Shown: piece after piece, positions 62,321 to 64,000 of the stretch
Numbering within the stretch: the stretch's first letter is position 1
How the letters are laid out: the number at the start of each line of letters is the position of its first letter
Assembly: GCA_013397455.1 (NCBI GenBank)
Contig: VYZB01000030.1
Coordinates: 2,369,505 to 2,433,504 of the forward strand
DNA from: Crotophaga sulcirostris
Lineage: Eukaryota; Chordata; Aves; Cuculiformes; Crotophagidae
Direction of reading: 5' to 3'
Length of the DNA stretch: 64,000 bases
Made by a program: the position numbers and the translations under genes
Notes under the pieces: generated by a model
Seen by the model: the letters and a program-made list of their open reading frames with translations, nothing else
What the model was told of the DNA's origin: nothing
The model's database searches: none

Positions 62321-62374
62321 CACTCCTTAATTATCCCAAACTCAGCCCACTCCTTAATTATCCCAAGTCTAGCC
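62321..62374. repeat. Two-copy 27-bp tandem duplication
   Basis: CACTCCTTAATTATCCCAA begins both copies (62321 and 62348), followed by an eight-base tail that differs at several positions. The 19-base identical core suggests a fairly recent duplication. Confidence 0.85.
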
Positions 62375-63720
62375 AGTTCCTCCTGTATTTGAAGCATCCC
62401 CTTTCTCCACTGGTCTCCTTGTGACCCTCTGCAGCCCCACTTCCAACACTCACCCCAACTCATGTTCTCTAGATTCAGGTACAGATCAGATGGTTCACTC
62501 TGAAAAATCTTGGGTAATTTGCAGGTCGAATTATCTACTTGGTCATGTGGGCATGAGCTGATAGTGAGATTTTTATTGCTTGAAAATCTTTAGTTAATGT
62601 TATATATACACAAATAATACCTTTTAATTTTAGAACACTGCTTGGGTAACTATTATAAATTGCTACACAAAATATCCCCCCTCACCAGCTCTGTGATGTA
62701 GAGTTGAATATTGTATGTATGAATGATGCACCAGAAGTAGCCCATATACTGAGTCAGGATATCTTCCACTAATGAAGTCCCTAAAGAAATGCACCACAGA
62801 CCTTTGGAGCTGCAATATTCTGATGGCTTGGATATATCAAGAGATAGCTAAAATAGCATTAGATATAAGATCTTCCTAGTAAAATTCACCAAAGAAGCAC
62901 ACAGACATCAAAGAGTCTTAACTCTTAGCTGTTATAAAATATTCTTATGTTTGAATTGATAAGAAAGTAGGGTAGTGCCCTAGATGCATAGCTATGAAAA
63001 GTAGTGTGGTTCTTGAAATGTTGCTGTAACTTATTCATATGGAATTATAAACATTTTTAAATCAATAATTTTTTTCCTTACAAAAATATATCACTTTTTA
63101 ATTTGCAAATCTACAGTTGTGTGGTAATAATATACTTGATTTTTCAGTGTTGACCAAATACAAACACTAATAATGCTCTAAGGTTGCACATTAAATTCAG
63201 CTAAAAAGTGTCTGATGTTAGCTCTGTCAAGATACTCCTGGCTGCATTTTATGGTATGTGTTGGTTCTGCTCACGTAAGTGAAACAAACTAATTCTTTAT
63301 CAGATCAGACCTTATCTTTTGAAAATAGACACTGTCACAGACCATTCTACATGATGAAATCGTAAGTTCCTATCTTCACTTCTTATCACAAAATAATTAG
63401 AATATTTCAGTTCTGCACTCTGAGTCATAAACAATGATAAAAAGCTGGTAATTCAATTAGAAATCAGATTCTTCTTCTAATAAGCAAGTATATATTGTGA
63501 TATCAGTATTCATGCAGAGTGCTAAAAAGCAAACGTTTGCAGGCTCGCTAGCAACTTCACTGAGCTCTCTTGAAAATATTGACTTTTTGGGTACTCAGCT
63601 TTGAATGTGGCTGTGGGTTCCTGCTCTGTAAGGTGCTGAAGGTTACATATGCAAGTCCCGTTAGGTAACTGAAAATTAAGTGATTATGAAAACATACTTA
63701 AGTAGAAACTCTCTCTTTCC
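62375..63720. other. Intergenic, AT-rich, no gene recognised
   Basis: AT-rich sequence from 62560 to about 63530 with many short A/T runs. No coding frame, repeat element or RNA gene was identified. Confidence 0.55.
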
Positions 63721-63895
63721 AGGTGCTTTCTGAAAGCCTCCTCCACGCTGAAGGTGATGAAAGCATTGGTGCAGCTCGGTACCACCTCATAGGGAAATCA
63801 CACACCACCATGCAGTGGGGAGCCGACCCCTTGTCTTCTGCCTGCCCTGTGCCCCCCTGGAGCAATGCAGTCTATGCCCTTGTACTGCTGCTCTG
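63721..63895 (+). other. Open, acceptor-preceded segment; possible exon
   Basis: The run CTCTCTCTTTCCAG ends at 63720-63721 and is a strong acceptor-like sequence. The following frame stays open for 58 codons to a TGA at 63894-63896. Sequence around the window end is higher in GC and CpG than the AT-rich part before it. The translated segment is not one I recognise, and no donor is obvious, so this may be a non-coding RNA exon or chance. Confidence 0.15.
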
Positions 63896-64000
63896 AGTAT
63901 GTCTTCTCCCCCAAAACATTCCTAACATTGATGTTGCACGGTTGTGCCAGGCAAACCAACGCAGGAGCGGTTTTGCTGTCTCACTGACGCAGAGCCCCCG

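Noticed and set aside
13846..64000. Search for MTHFS or other neighbouring-gene exons
   Set aside because: No frame on either strand resembled MTHFS, TMED3 or ANKRD34C proteins; they must lie outside the window.
1..64000. CRISPR arrays, operons, toxin or viral genes
   Set aside because: No regularly spaced repeats, bacterial gene organisation, LTR pairs or retroviral gene remnants were seen; the only mobile sequences are LINE and SINE fragments.

Overview
The window looks like a bird (archosaur) chromosome segment carrying one protein-coding gene followed by a long gene-poor tract. The evidence is a vertebrate brain-type gene with introns and a long 3' UTR, CR1-family LINE fragments with bird-type 3' ends, ancient MIR-like SINE scraps, and very low repeat density. 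Bacterial signatures (operons, Shine-Dalgarno sites, dense ORFs) are absent.

The gene is MINAR1 (KIAA1024/UBTOR), on the + strand. Its three coding exons are at 1901-4198, 5592-5846 and 10010-10207. They join in phase 0 at both junctions into a 916-residue protein, which is my recollection of the human length. The 5' non-coding exon(s) and promoter lie upstream of the window; a probable acceptor at 1853-1854 opens the first coding exon. The 3' UTR runs to about 13.84 kb, with three candidate poly(A) signals and paired matches to the miR-25/92 and miR-200b/c/429 seeds.

From about 13.84 kb to 64 kb I find no convincing protein-coding exon on either strand. The longer open frames (up to 173 codons) have no recognisable domains and read as chance. 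In human, MINAR1 is followed by a long gene-free interval before MTHFS; no MTHFS exon is recognisable here, so the window probably covers the near part of the equivalent interval. What can be read in it: a decayed CR1 ORF2 endonuclease fragment (about 18.9 kb), two MIR-like pieces (18.4 and 57.9 kb), CR1 3' fragments (41.6-42.1, 44.9-45.1 and 58.0-58.2 kb), four short tandem duplications or microsatellites, and several motif-rich or CpG-enriched patches that are candidate conserved enhancers (notably 23.69-24.26 kb and 54.32-54.57 kb).

I see no novel multi-gene system. The most useful leads are the isoform possibilities of MINAR1, its 3' UTR control sites, and the candidate enhancers in the downstream desert. 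All enhancer calls are inference from motif content and need alignment or chromatin data.
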